A DNA stretch of 14,073 nt, taken from Patescibacteria group bacterium (lineage in GTDB: Bacteria > Patescibacteriota > Minisyncoccia > Phycocordibacterales > UBA5272). The notes under the pieces were generated by a model. That model ran no database searches. It saw nothing but the letters and a program-made list of their open reading frames with translations, and had not been told where the DNA came from. The stretch covers positions 1 through 14,073 of the forward strand of contig JAUPVO010000003.1 in the NCBI GenBank assembly GCA_030916975.1, read 5' to 3'. Of this stretch, positions 1 through 7,674 are shown piece after piece (positions within the stretch are counted from its first letter, which is position 1; every line of letters starts with the position of its first letter). Both the position numbers and the translations under genes were made by a program.

Positions 1-30
1 AAACACCATTTGATTAATCAAATGGTGTTT
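1..30 (-). terminator. Perfect hairpin, probable bidirectional terminator
   Basis: Bases 1-30 are a perfect palindrome with 15-base arms (AAACACCATTTGATT and its complement). The plus-strand side is followed by a T-rich stretch (TTTTATTTTG). The hairpin lies 13 bases past the stop of the minus-strand gene at 44-616, so it should end that transcript. The T-tract expected on the minus strand falls outside the window. Confidence 0.7.
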
Positions 31-43
31 TATTTTGTTACTT

Positions 44-616
44 CTAATTTAAAGCGTTAGCTTTTTCTATTTTGTCTGATCTTTTGCGTCTTGAACTTGC
101 ATTAGAAGCTAATATAGCTGCCTTATTTTCTATTATTTTTTCAGATGACTTTTCCAAGCCTTCACTCACAGCTTTGCTTGTGAGACTTTTTGAAGCGATC
201 TTTTCTCCGAACTTAATCCCTCCTCTTAACAAAGCTTTACCACCAAGACTAGCAACTGCCCCCACCCCGCTCAAGTCTGAAGCTAAGAATGCGGCGCCTG
301 ATACTCCGTGAACTAACCTTCTCCACCCTTCTATCTTGTGACCAGTGAACTCTTGTTGTCCAGTAAATGATTCATGAACCATCTTAGCACTACCCAAAAC
401 AGGTACAAAATCAAGAGCGGCTGAACCAATTTCTTGGCGTCTGTAATGTGGAGCGAGGTATTTATCGTCTAATTCTTCTTGCGTTAAGCCTGCGTCCGCA
501 CTTTTAATAAAACCTTCCTCGAGCTCCCCATTCTCGACACTTTCTATGTTTTTGTTTGGGTTAGCTTTACCTCCAGTTTTATGCAAATTATCTTCTATTG
601 CTCCCCCCATATTCAT
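44..616 (-). CDS. Small protein with a pre-toxin TG (PT-TG)-like motif
   Basis: Protein of 190 residues. The centre (about 67-105) contains LDFVPVLGSAK, then two Thr-Gly pairs (85-86 and 91-92) and GWRRLVHG. This is the pattern of the PT-TG domain, which in polymorphic toxins sits just before the C-terminal toxic domain. A Gly/Ala/Leu-rich, weakly hydrophobic stretch follows (103-135), and the tail is basic (SSRRKRSDK). I see no signal peptide and no recognisable toxin domain. The start at 616 is chosen because GGAG (623-626) lies six bases before it; an ATG at 634 and a TTG at 640 are in frame but lack such a site. It is transcribed divergently from the reductase gene. The motif resemblance is by eye; the function is unknown. 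Confidence 0.65.
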   Translation of the reverse strand: MNMGGAIEDNLHKTGGKANPNKNIESVENGELEEGFIKSADAGLTQEELDDKYLAPHYRRQEIGSAALDFVPVLGSAKMVHESFTGQQEFTGHKIEGWRRLVHGVSGAAFLASDLSGVGAVASLGGKALLRGGIKFGEKIASKSLTSKAVSEGLEKSSEKIIENKAAILASNASSRRKRSDKIEKANALN

Positions 617-692
617 TCTATTCTCCAAAGTCATATACAAATTATTTTACTCTATATACTATATATAATAGCATGAATACAAAATTGATATA

Positions 693-701
693 TGATATAA
701 T
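693..701 (+). promoter_or_regulatory. Extended -10 promoter giving a leaderless reductase mRNA
   Basis: TGATATAAT is a perfect extended -10 element (TG-N-TATAAT). It ends eight bases before the ATG at 710, so transcription should begin at or within a couple of bases of the start codon. No good -35 is visible and no Shine-Dalgarno precedes the gene. Confidence 0.6.
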
Positions 702-709
702 TAACATAT

Positions 710-1660
710 ATGCAATCAGAAAATATATACGATTTGATAATAGTTGGTGGCGGTCCAGCCGGTGCTAGTGCTGCTATATATGCTGCAAGAAAAAAACTAA
801 AATCAGTACTAATCTTAAAAGAATGGGGTGGGCAATCTGTGGTTAGTGATGATATACAGAACTGGATTGGAACTCCTCACATATCAGGAATGGAATTATC
901 TAAAAACCTACAACGCCATACAGAAGAATATGCTGGCGATTGTCTAAGTATAAAAACTGGTCTCTATGTCAAAAATGCAAAGACTCTTACGACTGATAAT
1001 CAGAAAATAATAGAAGTAACTCTGGAGAATGGAGAAGTCATAAACGCTAGAGCTCTACTAGTAGCTACAGGCTCAGAAAGGAGAAAACTAGACATACCTG
1101 GAGCTGACGTATACGAACATAAAGGTTTAACTTATTGTGCTACTTGTGATGGGCCGATGTATTCACAGATGGATGTGGCTGTTATAGGTGGTGGTAACGC
1201 TGGCTTTGAATCAGCAGCTCAGCTACTTGCTTATTGCAAAAGTGTAACCCTATTATCTAGATCATCCCCTAGAGCCGATGAAATAACAATACAAAAATTG
1301 CAACAAAATCCTAACTTTAAACTAATAATTAATGCAGTTCCAAAAGAAATATTTGGTGATAAATTCGTAACGAGCATGACGTATACTGATACAGTGACAA
1401 ATGAAGAAAAAGAATTACTAGTGGAGGGGGTATTCGTAGAAGTTGGACAAGTTCCTGCTACGTCTTGGGTAAAAGATATAGTTAACTTGGATGAAAACAA
1501 CAAAATTAAAATAGATCCTTGGACTGGAAGAGCTTCAGAAGATAACTTGATATGGGCAGCTGGAGACGCTACTAACATCCTTTATCATCAGAACAATATT
1601 GCTTCAGGAGATGCTGTAAAAGCTTTAGAAGATATTTATAAAACTCTCAAAACAAAATAG
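710..1660 (+). CDS. trxB: Thioredoxin reductase / AhpF-type flavoprotein disulfide reductase
   Basis: Cytosolic FAD-dependent dithiol reductase of 316 residues, the usual TrxB length. Visible parts are the FAD-binding GGGPAG (13-18), the redox-active CATC pair (143-146), the second dinucleotide fold GGGNAG (160-165) and the C-terminal FAD contact AAGDAT (283-288). The motif after the second fold reads LLSRSSPRADE rather than the HRRxxxR set that fixes NADPH in classical TrxB. Together with GVFVEVGQVPATSW it looks more like the C-terminal half of AhpF, so NADH or another donor is possible (inference). It probably keeps thioredoxin- or peroxiredoxin-like partners reduced, which would support the ribonucleotide reductase further along. 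Its mRNA is probably leaderless, and a TfoX-domain gene follows six bases after the stop. Confidence 0.88.
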   Translation: MQSENIYDLIIVGGGPAGASAAIYAARKKLKSVLILKEWGGQSVVSDDIQNWIGTPHISGMELSKNLQRHTEEYAGDCLSIKTGLYVKNAKTLTTDNQKIIEVTLENGEVINARALLVATGSERRKLDIPGADVYEHKGLTYCATCDGPMYSQMDVAVIGGGNAGFESAAQLLAYCKSVTLLSRSSPRADEITIQKLQQNPNFKLIINAVPKEIFGDKFVTSMTYTDTVTNEEKELLVEGVFVEVGQVPATSWVKDIVNLDENNKIKIDPWTGRASEDNLIWAAGDATNILYHQNNIASGDAVKALEDIYKTLKTK

Positions 1661-1666
1661 TAACTT

Positions 1667-1987
1667 ATGGCAACCAAGCAAGATTTTGTGGATTTTATAA
1701 TTGATCAGATCAGAAATCAAGACAAAATCAGATATAAGAAAATGTTTGGTGACTATGCCATATACTATGATAACAAAGTTGTCGCTTTATGTTGCGATAA
1801 TAAATTGTATATTAAACCTCTAGCAAGTAATATAGATATAATAGGCAAAGAAAACTTGGTAGAAGCTAAGCCTTTTGAAGGTAGCAAAAACTGGTTCCTG
1901 ATAGAAGAAGAAATAGAAAATTCAGAATTAATACAAGAATTATTTGAATCGACATCAAAAAATCTACCCTTAAAAAATCAAAAATAA
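1667..1987 (+). CDS. TfoX N-terminal domain protein
   Basis: Protein of 106 residues consisting only of the TfoX N-terminal domain. The diagnostic block is KKMFGDYAIYYDNKVVAL (about 24-41), followed by LYIKPL. In gamma-proteobacteria full-length TfoX/Sxy regulates competence, but isolated N-terminal domains are widespread and their role is not settled, so no competence function is claimed. The gene starts six bases after the reductase stop with no Shine-Dalgarno, which makes it the second gene of that operon, probably translated by re-initiation. The 65-base gap downstream contains the next gene's promoter, and I see no terminator in it. Confidence 0.82.
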   Translation: MATKQDFVDFIIDQIRNQDKIRYKKMFGDYAIYYDNKVVALCCDNKLYIKPLASNIDIIGKENLVEAKPFEGSKNWFLIEEEIENSELIQELFESTSKNLPLKNQK

Positions 1988-2035
1988 CCCTAATAACCTC
2001 ATTTACTTTGCAAAATAATAATTATATAATTATCC

Positions 2036-2041
2036 TATAAT
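2036..2041 (+). promoter_or_regulatory. -10 box close to the Excalibur gene start
   Basis: A TATAAT hexamer ends 11 bases before the ATG at 2053, so the expected 5' leader is only about four or five bases, too short for a ribosome-binding site. The region upstream is extremely A+T-rich and no convincing -35 is seen at 16-18 bases. Confidence 0.45.
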
Positions 2042-2052
2042 AAAATCACACT

Positions 2053-2502
2053 ATGGCAACAAATAATCTAAATGCTGACTTTTTAAAAGGAAATCATAAA
2101 ATAAAATTAACAATTATAATTATTCTCTTAATTATTCTTGGGTTCTGGTACTTCAAAGGAATCAATTGGAATAATATGACAACTTTAGAAGGAGCAAAAC
2201 AAGAAATTAAAAATAATTCTTCCCCTGATACAAAAGAGAAAAAAGTTCTACTCGGAGCCATGACAGCTCTAACTGTAGCTGGAGGATATGAGACATATCA
2301 GATCTGGAGAGACTCTAATGGTAATGAAGTTGCTTCTGGAACTCCAAATGCAAAACCTACAGAAGATTGGGATTGTAAAGACTTTAAAACTCAGCCAGAA
2401 GCTCAAAGTTTCTTCGAGAAAGCTGGTGGAGTTACTAAAGACACTAATAGATTGGATGGTAACAAAGATGGCGTAGCTTGCCAATCTTTACCCAAAAATT
2501 AA
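2053..2502 (+). CDS. Membrane-anchored Excalibur (calcium-binding-like) domain protein
   Basis: Protein of 149 residues. A short charged start is followed by one membrane segment (about 18-34, KLTIIIILLIILGFWYF), a linker with a second weakly hydrophobic patch (65-78), and a C-terminal Excalibur domain (about 106-147). That domain shows WDCKDF, a QPEAQSFF segment and the Asp-rich loop LDGNKDGVACQSLP. The two cysteines (108 and 143) match the paired cysteines of this extracellular family, and the DGNKDG loop matches its calcium-binding-like signature. The likely topology is an N-terminal anchor with the domain outside the membrane. The role is unknown; other members are often attached to surface proteins or nucleases, but no nuclease domain is present. 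A strong terminator follows. Confidence 0.85.
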   Translation: MATNNLNADFLKGNHKIKLTIIIILLIILGFWYFKGINWNNMTTLEGAKQEIKNNSSPDTKEKKVLLGAMTALTVAGGYETYQIWRDSNGNEVASGTPNAKPTEDWDCKDFKTQPEAQSFFEKAGGVTKDTNRLDGNKDGVACQSLPKN

Positions 2503-2521
2503 TATAGATATAGCAAATAGT

Positions 2522-2558
2522 AAAACAGAGAGCTTTTCGAAGAAAAGCTCTCTGTTTT
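2522..2558. terminator. Strong bidirectional terminator between convergent genes
   Basis: A 17-base perfect stem (AAAACAGAGAGCTTTTC and its complement) closes a GAA loop. It is flanked by an A-tract on the left and a T-tract on the right, so it works in either direction. It separates the plus-strand Excalibur gene from the minus-strand DUF2090 gene. Confidence 0.93.
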
Positions 2559-2574
2559 TTATAATCATCGAGAA

Positions 2575-3435
2575 CTATTTATTATTTGTAAATAAATCAT
2601 AATAATACTCATACTCAAAAACTATTCTATCTATAGCTTCATCTCTGGATATGATATTATTCTTATAATCATCAAGAGGCTCCCAGAAAATAGTTCTGCC
2701 TACAGCAAACCCATTGCAAACCCCTCTCCCAGCTTCTATCCAGTCTTTAACATGCTCTTTGGTTTCATTTCTTCCTAGGATAATAATCTTTATATCTTCT
2801 CGGCCATCTCTTTTAGCTACTTCAGCCACGGCTTCATACTGCTCTTTACTATAGAACCCTTCTATTTTCCATACGTCAGCTTCTATGCCTGCATCCTGTA
2901 TATCTGATATCATTCTTATCACATCTTTATACCTATTCTCCATATCATACACAGACTTGTCCAAATCGCTTTGCATAAGAGGTTCTATTAGAAGACCAAT
3001 ATTATTAGCATGTACGAAAAGTGATAACTCTTTTAACTTATCAATCTGATCACTATTATCTTGATTAACATCATATCTGATAAGAACTTTAGCATAAGTT
3101 GGTATTATACTTAATAGATGTTCTTTATATTCATCTCCGTACTCAAAATCAAGTCTCTCTTGTCCACTCTTCTCCACTGTCTGCATCGTTACAAGTCCTT
3201 GAGTAGTAGCATCCTTCAATATATCAAAACCATAAACTTCATCTACAAGCACAGCTGATTCATCCTTTGGAACCTTGGAGCGAAATATAGCTTGATAAAT
3301 AATATGTTTATAATCTTTTATTGTTTGAACCTGATCTTCTGTAAGAGGTTCTTCGAAGCCAAGTAACTTAGCAAAACCACTTCGATGGTCAAAAGGTAAT
3401 ACATATAAATTAGTAACTTCTTTATAATTTCTCAT
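2575..3435 (-). CDS. DUF2090 family protein, aldolase-type TIM-barrel fold
   Basis: Protein of 286 residues resembling the DUF2090 domain, which elsewhere is fused behind the sugar kinase IolC and has a class I aldolase-like fold. Conserved-looking blocks are LPFDHRSGFAK (13-23), LVDEVYGFDI (63-72), KVLIRYD (116-122), LLIEPL (148-153), WKIEG (189-193), IILGRN (218-223) and GFAVGRTIFWEP (242-253). Lys-190 in WKIEG lies where a Schiff-base lysine could be expected, but this is a guess from the fold family. There is no kinase domain. The substrate is unknown; a sugar or sugar-phosphate lyase is the natural hypothesis. The gene follows nrdB by 18 bases but has its own extended -10 overlapping the nrdB stop, so it can be transcribed alone. 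Confidence 0.75.
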   Translation of the reverse strand: MRNYKEVTNLYVLPFDHRSGFAKLLGFEEPLTEDQVQTIKDYKHIIYQAIFRSKVPKDESAVLVDEVYGFDILKDATTQGLVTMQTVEKSGQERLDFEYGDEYKEHLLSIIPTYAKVLIRYDVNQDNSDQIDKLKELSLFVHANNIGLLIEPLMQSDLDKSVYDMENRYKDVIRMISDIQDAGIEADVWKIEGFYSKEQYEAVAEVAKRDGREDIKIIILGRNETKEHVKDWIEAGRGVCNGFAVGRTIFWEPLDDYKNNIISRDEAIDRIVFEYEYYYDLFTNNK

Positions 3436-3443
3436 ATATTTTC

Positions 3444-3452
3444 ATTATAACA
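3444..3452 (-). promoter_or_regulatory. Extended -10 promoter for the DUF2090 gene
   Basis: On the minus strand the sequence is TGTTATAAT, a TG-N-TATAAT extended -10, ending eight bases before the ATG at 3435. This is the same geometry as at the reductase gene, and it lies between the nrdB stop and the DUF2090 start. It predicts a leaderless mRNA independent of nrdAB. Confidence 0.6.
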
Positions 3453-3453
3453 T

Positions 3454-4488
3454 TTACCACTCTAATTGACCTCCAACCTTGTATTCAGTAACGCGAGTTT
3501 CAAAGAAATTCTTCTCTTTATCTAAGTCTATAGCCTCACTCATCCAAGGAAAAGGGTTCTCTACTCCGTACTGTTCTGGTAATCCTACACTACGCAGTCT
3601 TCTATCTGCTATATGCTCTACATACTGCTTAAAACCTTCAGCATTGATACCAAATATTCCTTTTGGGAAAACAGTCACAGCAAAAGTATACTCCAATTCA
3701 ACGCCTTTTTTGACCATATCAATTATTCTCTGCTGGAATTCTGGTGTCCAGAGTTCTGGCTGTTCTTCTTTGATAGTTTCTATAACTTTGACTCCAAAAT
3801 TAAAATGATTAGATTCGTCACGCATAATATATTGAATCTGTTCCGCACTGGCTGTCATTTTATTCTGACGCTGGAAAGATAGTATAACCGCAAAAGAAGA
3901 ATAGAAGAATATACCTTCCAGAACCAAAGAGAACATACATATATTCTCAAGTAACTTCTGATCGTTTTCCAAGGTCCCCGTTTTAAAATTAGGATCAAAG
4001 ATTCCTTCATTAAGTGAAAGCATCATATTGTCTTTGTTATATATAGCAGACACTTCACGATACATGTTAAAGATTTTACCTTGGTCAAGACCTAGTGACT
4101 CTACTATGTATTGATAAGCATGGGTGTGTATCGCTTCTTCATAAGACTGTCTCAATAGATACATTCTAGCCTCAGGAGAAGTTATGTGCTTGTATGTAGC
4201 CATAACTATATTATTAGCAGCTAAAGAGTCAGCCGTAGAAAAGAATCCTAAAACCGTCTCAAAAGCACTACGTTCGTCAGGAGTTAAAAAGGTTGGATTC
4301 TTCCATTGTTCTATATCTCTCTGCATACTAATCTCAGTTGGTAACCAGTGATTAGCGTTAGCTGCTATATAAGCATCCCAAGCAAATGTATGCTTCATAG
4401 GATACAATTGCATTACATCGGCCTCTCCTCCATTAATCATTTTCCTTTTATTAATATCTACTTTGTTGTGATTTTCTACAATTGGCAT
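3454..4488 (-). CDS. nrdB: Class I ribonucleotide reductase, beta (radical-generating) subunit
   Basis: Protein of 344 residues that carries the dimetal centre and passes a radical to NrdA, in the cytosolic alpha/beta complex reducing ribonucleotides to deoxyribonucleotides. All six metal ligands are recognisable: Asp87, Glu118, His121, Glu191, Glu225 and His228. The radical-site segment is EAIHTHAY, with a tyrosine (Tyr125) where E. coli has Tyr122, so a classical tyrosyl-radical enzyme is most likely and not the Phe-substituted Mn/Fe type. The segments LEGIFFYSSF and MRDESNHF are typical of the family. The end is short (EYKVGGQLEW) but retains residues that could dock on NrdA. It lies 29 bases downstream of nrdA without a Shine-Dalgarno, as the second gene of an nrdAB operon. 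Confidence 0.96.
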   Translation of the reverse strand: MPIVENHNKVDINKRKMINGGEADVMQLYPMKHTFAWDAYIAANANHWLPTEISMQRDIEQWKNPTFLTPDERSAFETVLGFFSTADSLAANNIVMATYKHITSPEARMYLLRQSYEEAIHTHAYQYIVESLGLDQGKIFNMYREVSAIYNKDNMMLSLNEGIFDPNFKTGTLENDQKLLENICMFSLVLEGIFFYSSFAVILSFQRQNKMTASAEQIQYIMRDESNHFNFGVKVIETIKEEQPELWTPEFQQRIIDMVKKGVELEYTFAVTVFPKGIFGINAEGFKQYVEHIADRRLRSVGLPEQYGVENPFPWMSEAIDLDKEKNFFETRVTEYKVGGQLEW

Positions 4489-4517
4489 ATTTTTATTTTT
4501 AGAATTTATTAATTTGA

Positions 4518-7457
4518 TTAAGCGCTACAACCTTCGCAAGCCTCTCCTTCATCAGCTCTATATATGTTATAGACTGGTTTAACTTTTAGGGAAGATGCAA
4601 CATTGTTAGTATTAACTATCTCATTGTTTACAACTGTAGCTGAAGCTGCTGGTATATTAACAACGACAACTTCTTCTGCAATTGTTGTTGCAGGAGAAAT
4701 CTTCTCGTTCATATTATTTGTACTACTTGAGCTTCTTTGGTTATGAGTAGTTGCTCCAGCTACTTGAACTGTGGATTTCTCTACTTGAGAAGCCCCTAGA
4801 GTTCTTAGATAGTAAGTAGTCTTAAGCCCGAGCTCCCAAGCATACATGTACAGATCATTCAAATCTTTTCCGCTAGCACCCTTGAAGAACATATTAATAG
4901 ACTGAGACTGATCTATCCATTTACTTCTAACTGCTGCTGCTTGAAGTAACCATCTCTGATCTATATCGAAAACTTCTTTATATTTATCTCTAACCTCAGA
5001 TGGTATCTCAAATATCTTTTGTATAGAACCAGAATGGAACTTGATCATAGTCAACATATCCTTGCTCCACAAACCCAAGTTTTTAAGATCTTGAACTAAG
5101 TATTTATTAACTACAGTAAATTCTCCTTCTTTGTTAGATTTTACATATATATTCTTATAAATCGGCTCAATAGTTGGTATACATCCCACTAGATTAGCAG
5201 TAGAAGCTGTAGGTGCGATAGCCATCGTATTAGAATTACGCATTCCATATTTTTTGACATTATCCCTAACGCTAGTCCAGTCCATTCTTGACTCTCTGTC
5301 TACATTTACTGGTTCTCCGCGTTCTTCTTCCAAAAGTTTTAAAGTGTCTATAGGGAATATATTTCTATCCCATTTGGAACCTTTAAATGTCTCATAAGCT
5401 CCTTTTTCTTTGGCTAGGAGTGCTGAAGCATTGATAGCATAATAAGACATTTTCTCCATAAAGATATCAGAAAACTCCACCGCCTTCTCACTATCGAAAA
5501 GTATATCCATCTTATAAAGAGCGTCATGATAACCTCTAAGACCTAGCCCTACTGGCCTATGTCTTTTGTTGCTACGAGCCGAATCTTCTGTAGGATAATA
5601 ATTTATATCTATAATATTATCTAACATTCTAATAGAACTACTAACCACTTCTTCTAAGGTTTTATCGTCTATCTTTTTATCTTCTGTTATGAATTTCTCT
5701 ACGTTAATAGAGCCGAGCGTACACACTGCTGTCTCATCTTTGGATGTGTTCAGCATTATCTCGGTACATAGATTAGAAGAATGTATAACACCAACATGAT
5801 CTTGTGGGTTTCTTATATTAGAAGGGTCTTTGAATGTGATCCAAGGATGTCCAGTCTCGAACAACATCACAAGCATTTTCTTCCATAAGTCTTTGGCCTT
5901 AATCCTTTTCCAGACTCTAACCTCTCCTCTGTCTGCTTTCGCTTCATATTCAGCATATTTAGCTTCAAACTCTTTTCCGTATATGTCATTGAGCTCAGGA
6001 ACTTCATCTGGAGAAAACATGGTCCAATCAGAATCTTGTCTCACTCTCTTCATAAAAAGATCAGGTATCCAATTAGCTGTGTCAATATCATGAAGTCTTC
6101 TTCTCTCATCACCTGTATTCTTACGAGCCTCTAAGAAGTCTTCTATATCAATATGCCAGCTTTCAAGATACACCACAGCTGCCGCTCTTCTCTTGCCACT
6201 ACGCATAACACATACATTAATATCATTGGCTATCTTAAGATAAGGTATTACTCCTTGTGAAGTTATTTCTACACTCTTTACAAGTGCTCCTGTAGCACGC
6301 ACCTTGGTCCAACTAGTACCAACTCCTCCTGACCATTTGAGTAATTGCGCATTATCACTATAAGTTCTAAATATCTCCCGTAAATCATCCTGAACTTCAT
6401 TCACAAAACAGTTAGACACTTGAGCTTTTTTGGTACCAGACTGATACAGTGTTCTTCCTCCAGGAGTGTAATAGAACTTGGACATAATATCGTAAAAATT
6501 CTTCACTGTTTCCATTTTTTTATCCTTTGGTTCATTAAGAGCTGTGCCCATAGCTATACGCATCCAGAACATTTGAGGAGTTTCTATATTTGCATTGGAG
6601 AACATGTCAGATAAGAGGTATCTTGATATTAATATCTCTATACCCATATATTCAAATAAGCTATCTCTATCATTAACAAGATATTTTGACAACTCTTCCA
6701 GATCGAAATCAGACATTCTCTCATCGAACTTACCACTAGTTACCATATCTTTTATGTATTTTGGAAAATGGCTTTGAATTTTCTGATCTATATTCTTATA
6801 GTCTTTATCTCCTCCCAGAACTTCATCATAAAGTCTATATAGAACTAACTTTGCAGCGACCTTAGAATAAGCCGGGTCACTCTCAATCATAACTCTAAGA
6901 TTCATAATAAATATCTTATACACATCTTTGGTTTTCATGCCGTCGAAAACTTCTAGCTTAATCTGTTCTAGGATTTCTAATTTTTGAGTTTTGAAAGTAT
7001 CTGCGCCGATAATATTTATGTAATCTGAAGCAACTACATCAAGTAATTTTTCTATTTTTTTGACATTAAACTTTTCTTTTCTACCGTCACGCTTTATAAC
7101 TGATATTCCTCCTTCTTCAGCTAATTCTGCATTTTCTTTTTTGACTTCTTCGCGTAATTTGGTATGTTCATAGCGATAGATAATATACTCTTTGGCTACA
7201 TTATAGAATCCAGCCGCCATGATATGCTTCTCTACCAAGTCTTGAACATGTTCAACACTAGTAACATAATCTTCGCCTTTTACCATGTATTCTAGCTCTA
7301 ACTCTTTTAGAACTAACTCACTGATATGTGTAGCAATATTCTCATGTTCTTCTCCTGTAATCTTAAGGAAGGCTTTCTTAATAGCACTTTCTATCTTGGA
7401 TAGTTCAAATGAGGTTATCTCTCCATTTCTCTTTTTAATAGAGGAAATTTTATTCAT
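4518..7457 (-). CDS. nrdA: Class I ribonucleotide reductase, alpha (catalytic) subunit with two ATP cones
   Basis: Protein of 979 residues, longer than E. coli NrdA (761). The N-terminus holds two tandem ATP-cone modules (about 3-100 and 118-210; each opens with a K-R-[DN]-G-[ER] motif), which sense ATP/dATP. The catalytic barrel shows the active-site Cys350 (VSNCFVNE), the thiyl-radical loop NLCTE with Cys564 and Glu566, and Cys579 (AVCTLGS). Further on are the GMRNSNTMAIAPTAS-type phosphate-binding segment (738-752) and the radical-transfer pair Tyr882-Tyr883. The C-terminal redox pair is CEGC (974-977), normally re-reduced by thioredoxin or glutaredoxin. A Ser/Thr/Val/Asn-rich linker of about 70 residues (895-965) separates the core from this tail. 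No Shine-Dalgarno precedes the ATG. Confidence 0.97.
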   Translation of the reverse strand: MNKISSIKKRNGEITSFELSKIESAIKKAFLKITGEEHENIATHISELVLKELELEYMVKGEDYVTSVEHVQDLVEKHIMAAGFYNVAKEYIIYRYEHTKLREEVKKENAELAEEGGISVIKRDGRKEKFNVKKIEKLLDVVASDYINIIGADTFKTQKLEILEQIKLEVFDGMKTKDVYKIFIMNLRVMIESDPAYSKVAAKLVLYRLYDEVLGGDKDYKNIDQKIQSHFPKYIKDMVTSGKFDERMSDFDLEELSKYLVNDRDSLFEYMGIEILISRYLLSDMFSNANIETPQMFWMRIAMGTALNEPKDKKMETVKNFYDIMSKFYYTPGGRTLYQSGTKKAQVSNCFVNEVQDDLREIFRTYSDNAQLLKWSGGVGTSWTKVRATGALVKSVEITSQGVIPYLKIANDINVCVMRSGKRRAAAVVYLESWHIDIEDFLEARKNTGDERRRLHDIDTANWIPDLFMKRVRQDSDWTMFSPDEVPELNDIYGKEFEAKYAEYEAKADRGEVRVWKRIKAKDLWKKMLVMLFETGHPWITFKDPSNIRNPQDHVGVIHSSNLCTEIMLNTSKDETAVCTLGSINVEKFITEDKKIDDKTLEEVVSSSIRMLDNIIDINYYPTEDSARSNKRHRPVGLGLRGYHDALYKMDILFDSEKAVEFSDIFMEKMSYYAINASALLAKEKGAYETFKGSKWDRNIFPIDTLKLLEEERGEPVNVDRESRMDWTSVRDNVKKYGMRNSNTMAIAPTASTANLVGCIPTIEPIYKNIYVKSNKEGEFTVVNKYLVQDLKNLGLWSKDMLTMIKFHSGSIQKIFEIPSEVRDKYKEVFDIDQRWLLQAAAVRSKWIDQSQSINMFFKGASGKDLNDLYMYAWELGLKTTYYLRTLGASQVEKSTVQVAGATTHNQRSSSSTNNMNEKISPATTIAEEVVVVNIPAASATVVNNEIVNTNNVASSLKVKPVYNIYRADEGEACEGCSA

Positions 7458-7543
7458 ATTTTTAAAAATTACTTATTTGTTATTTTAATAAATGCCAACT
7501 AATTCTTTAATTCTTCACTAACTATTCAATAACGAAAGTCCTA

Positions 7544-7573
7544 ATATCATTACTTTATATAAAGTAATGATAT
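7544..7573. promoter_or_regulatory. Perfect 30-bp palindrome upstream of nrdA, candidate operator
   Basis: The gap 7458-7674 between uvrC and nrdA is very A+T-rich and holds no ORF. Its one striking element is a perfect palindrome with 15-base arms (ATATCATTACTTTAT and its complement) ending 86 bases before the nrdA start. No T-tract follows on either strand, so it is a poor terminator. The core ACTTTATATAAAGT is loosely like an NrdR box, but NrdR normally uses two boxes about three helical turns apart and I find no second one. Confidence 0.45.
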
Positions 7574-7674
7574 AGTAAAAATCAAACAATTGCACAATGT
7601 CCTTTTCAAATTGTAAATAGCAAATCAAATAAATTAAACAATAAATTCTAAATAAGTAAATAGTAAATTTCTAT

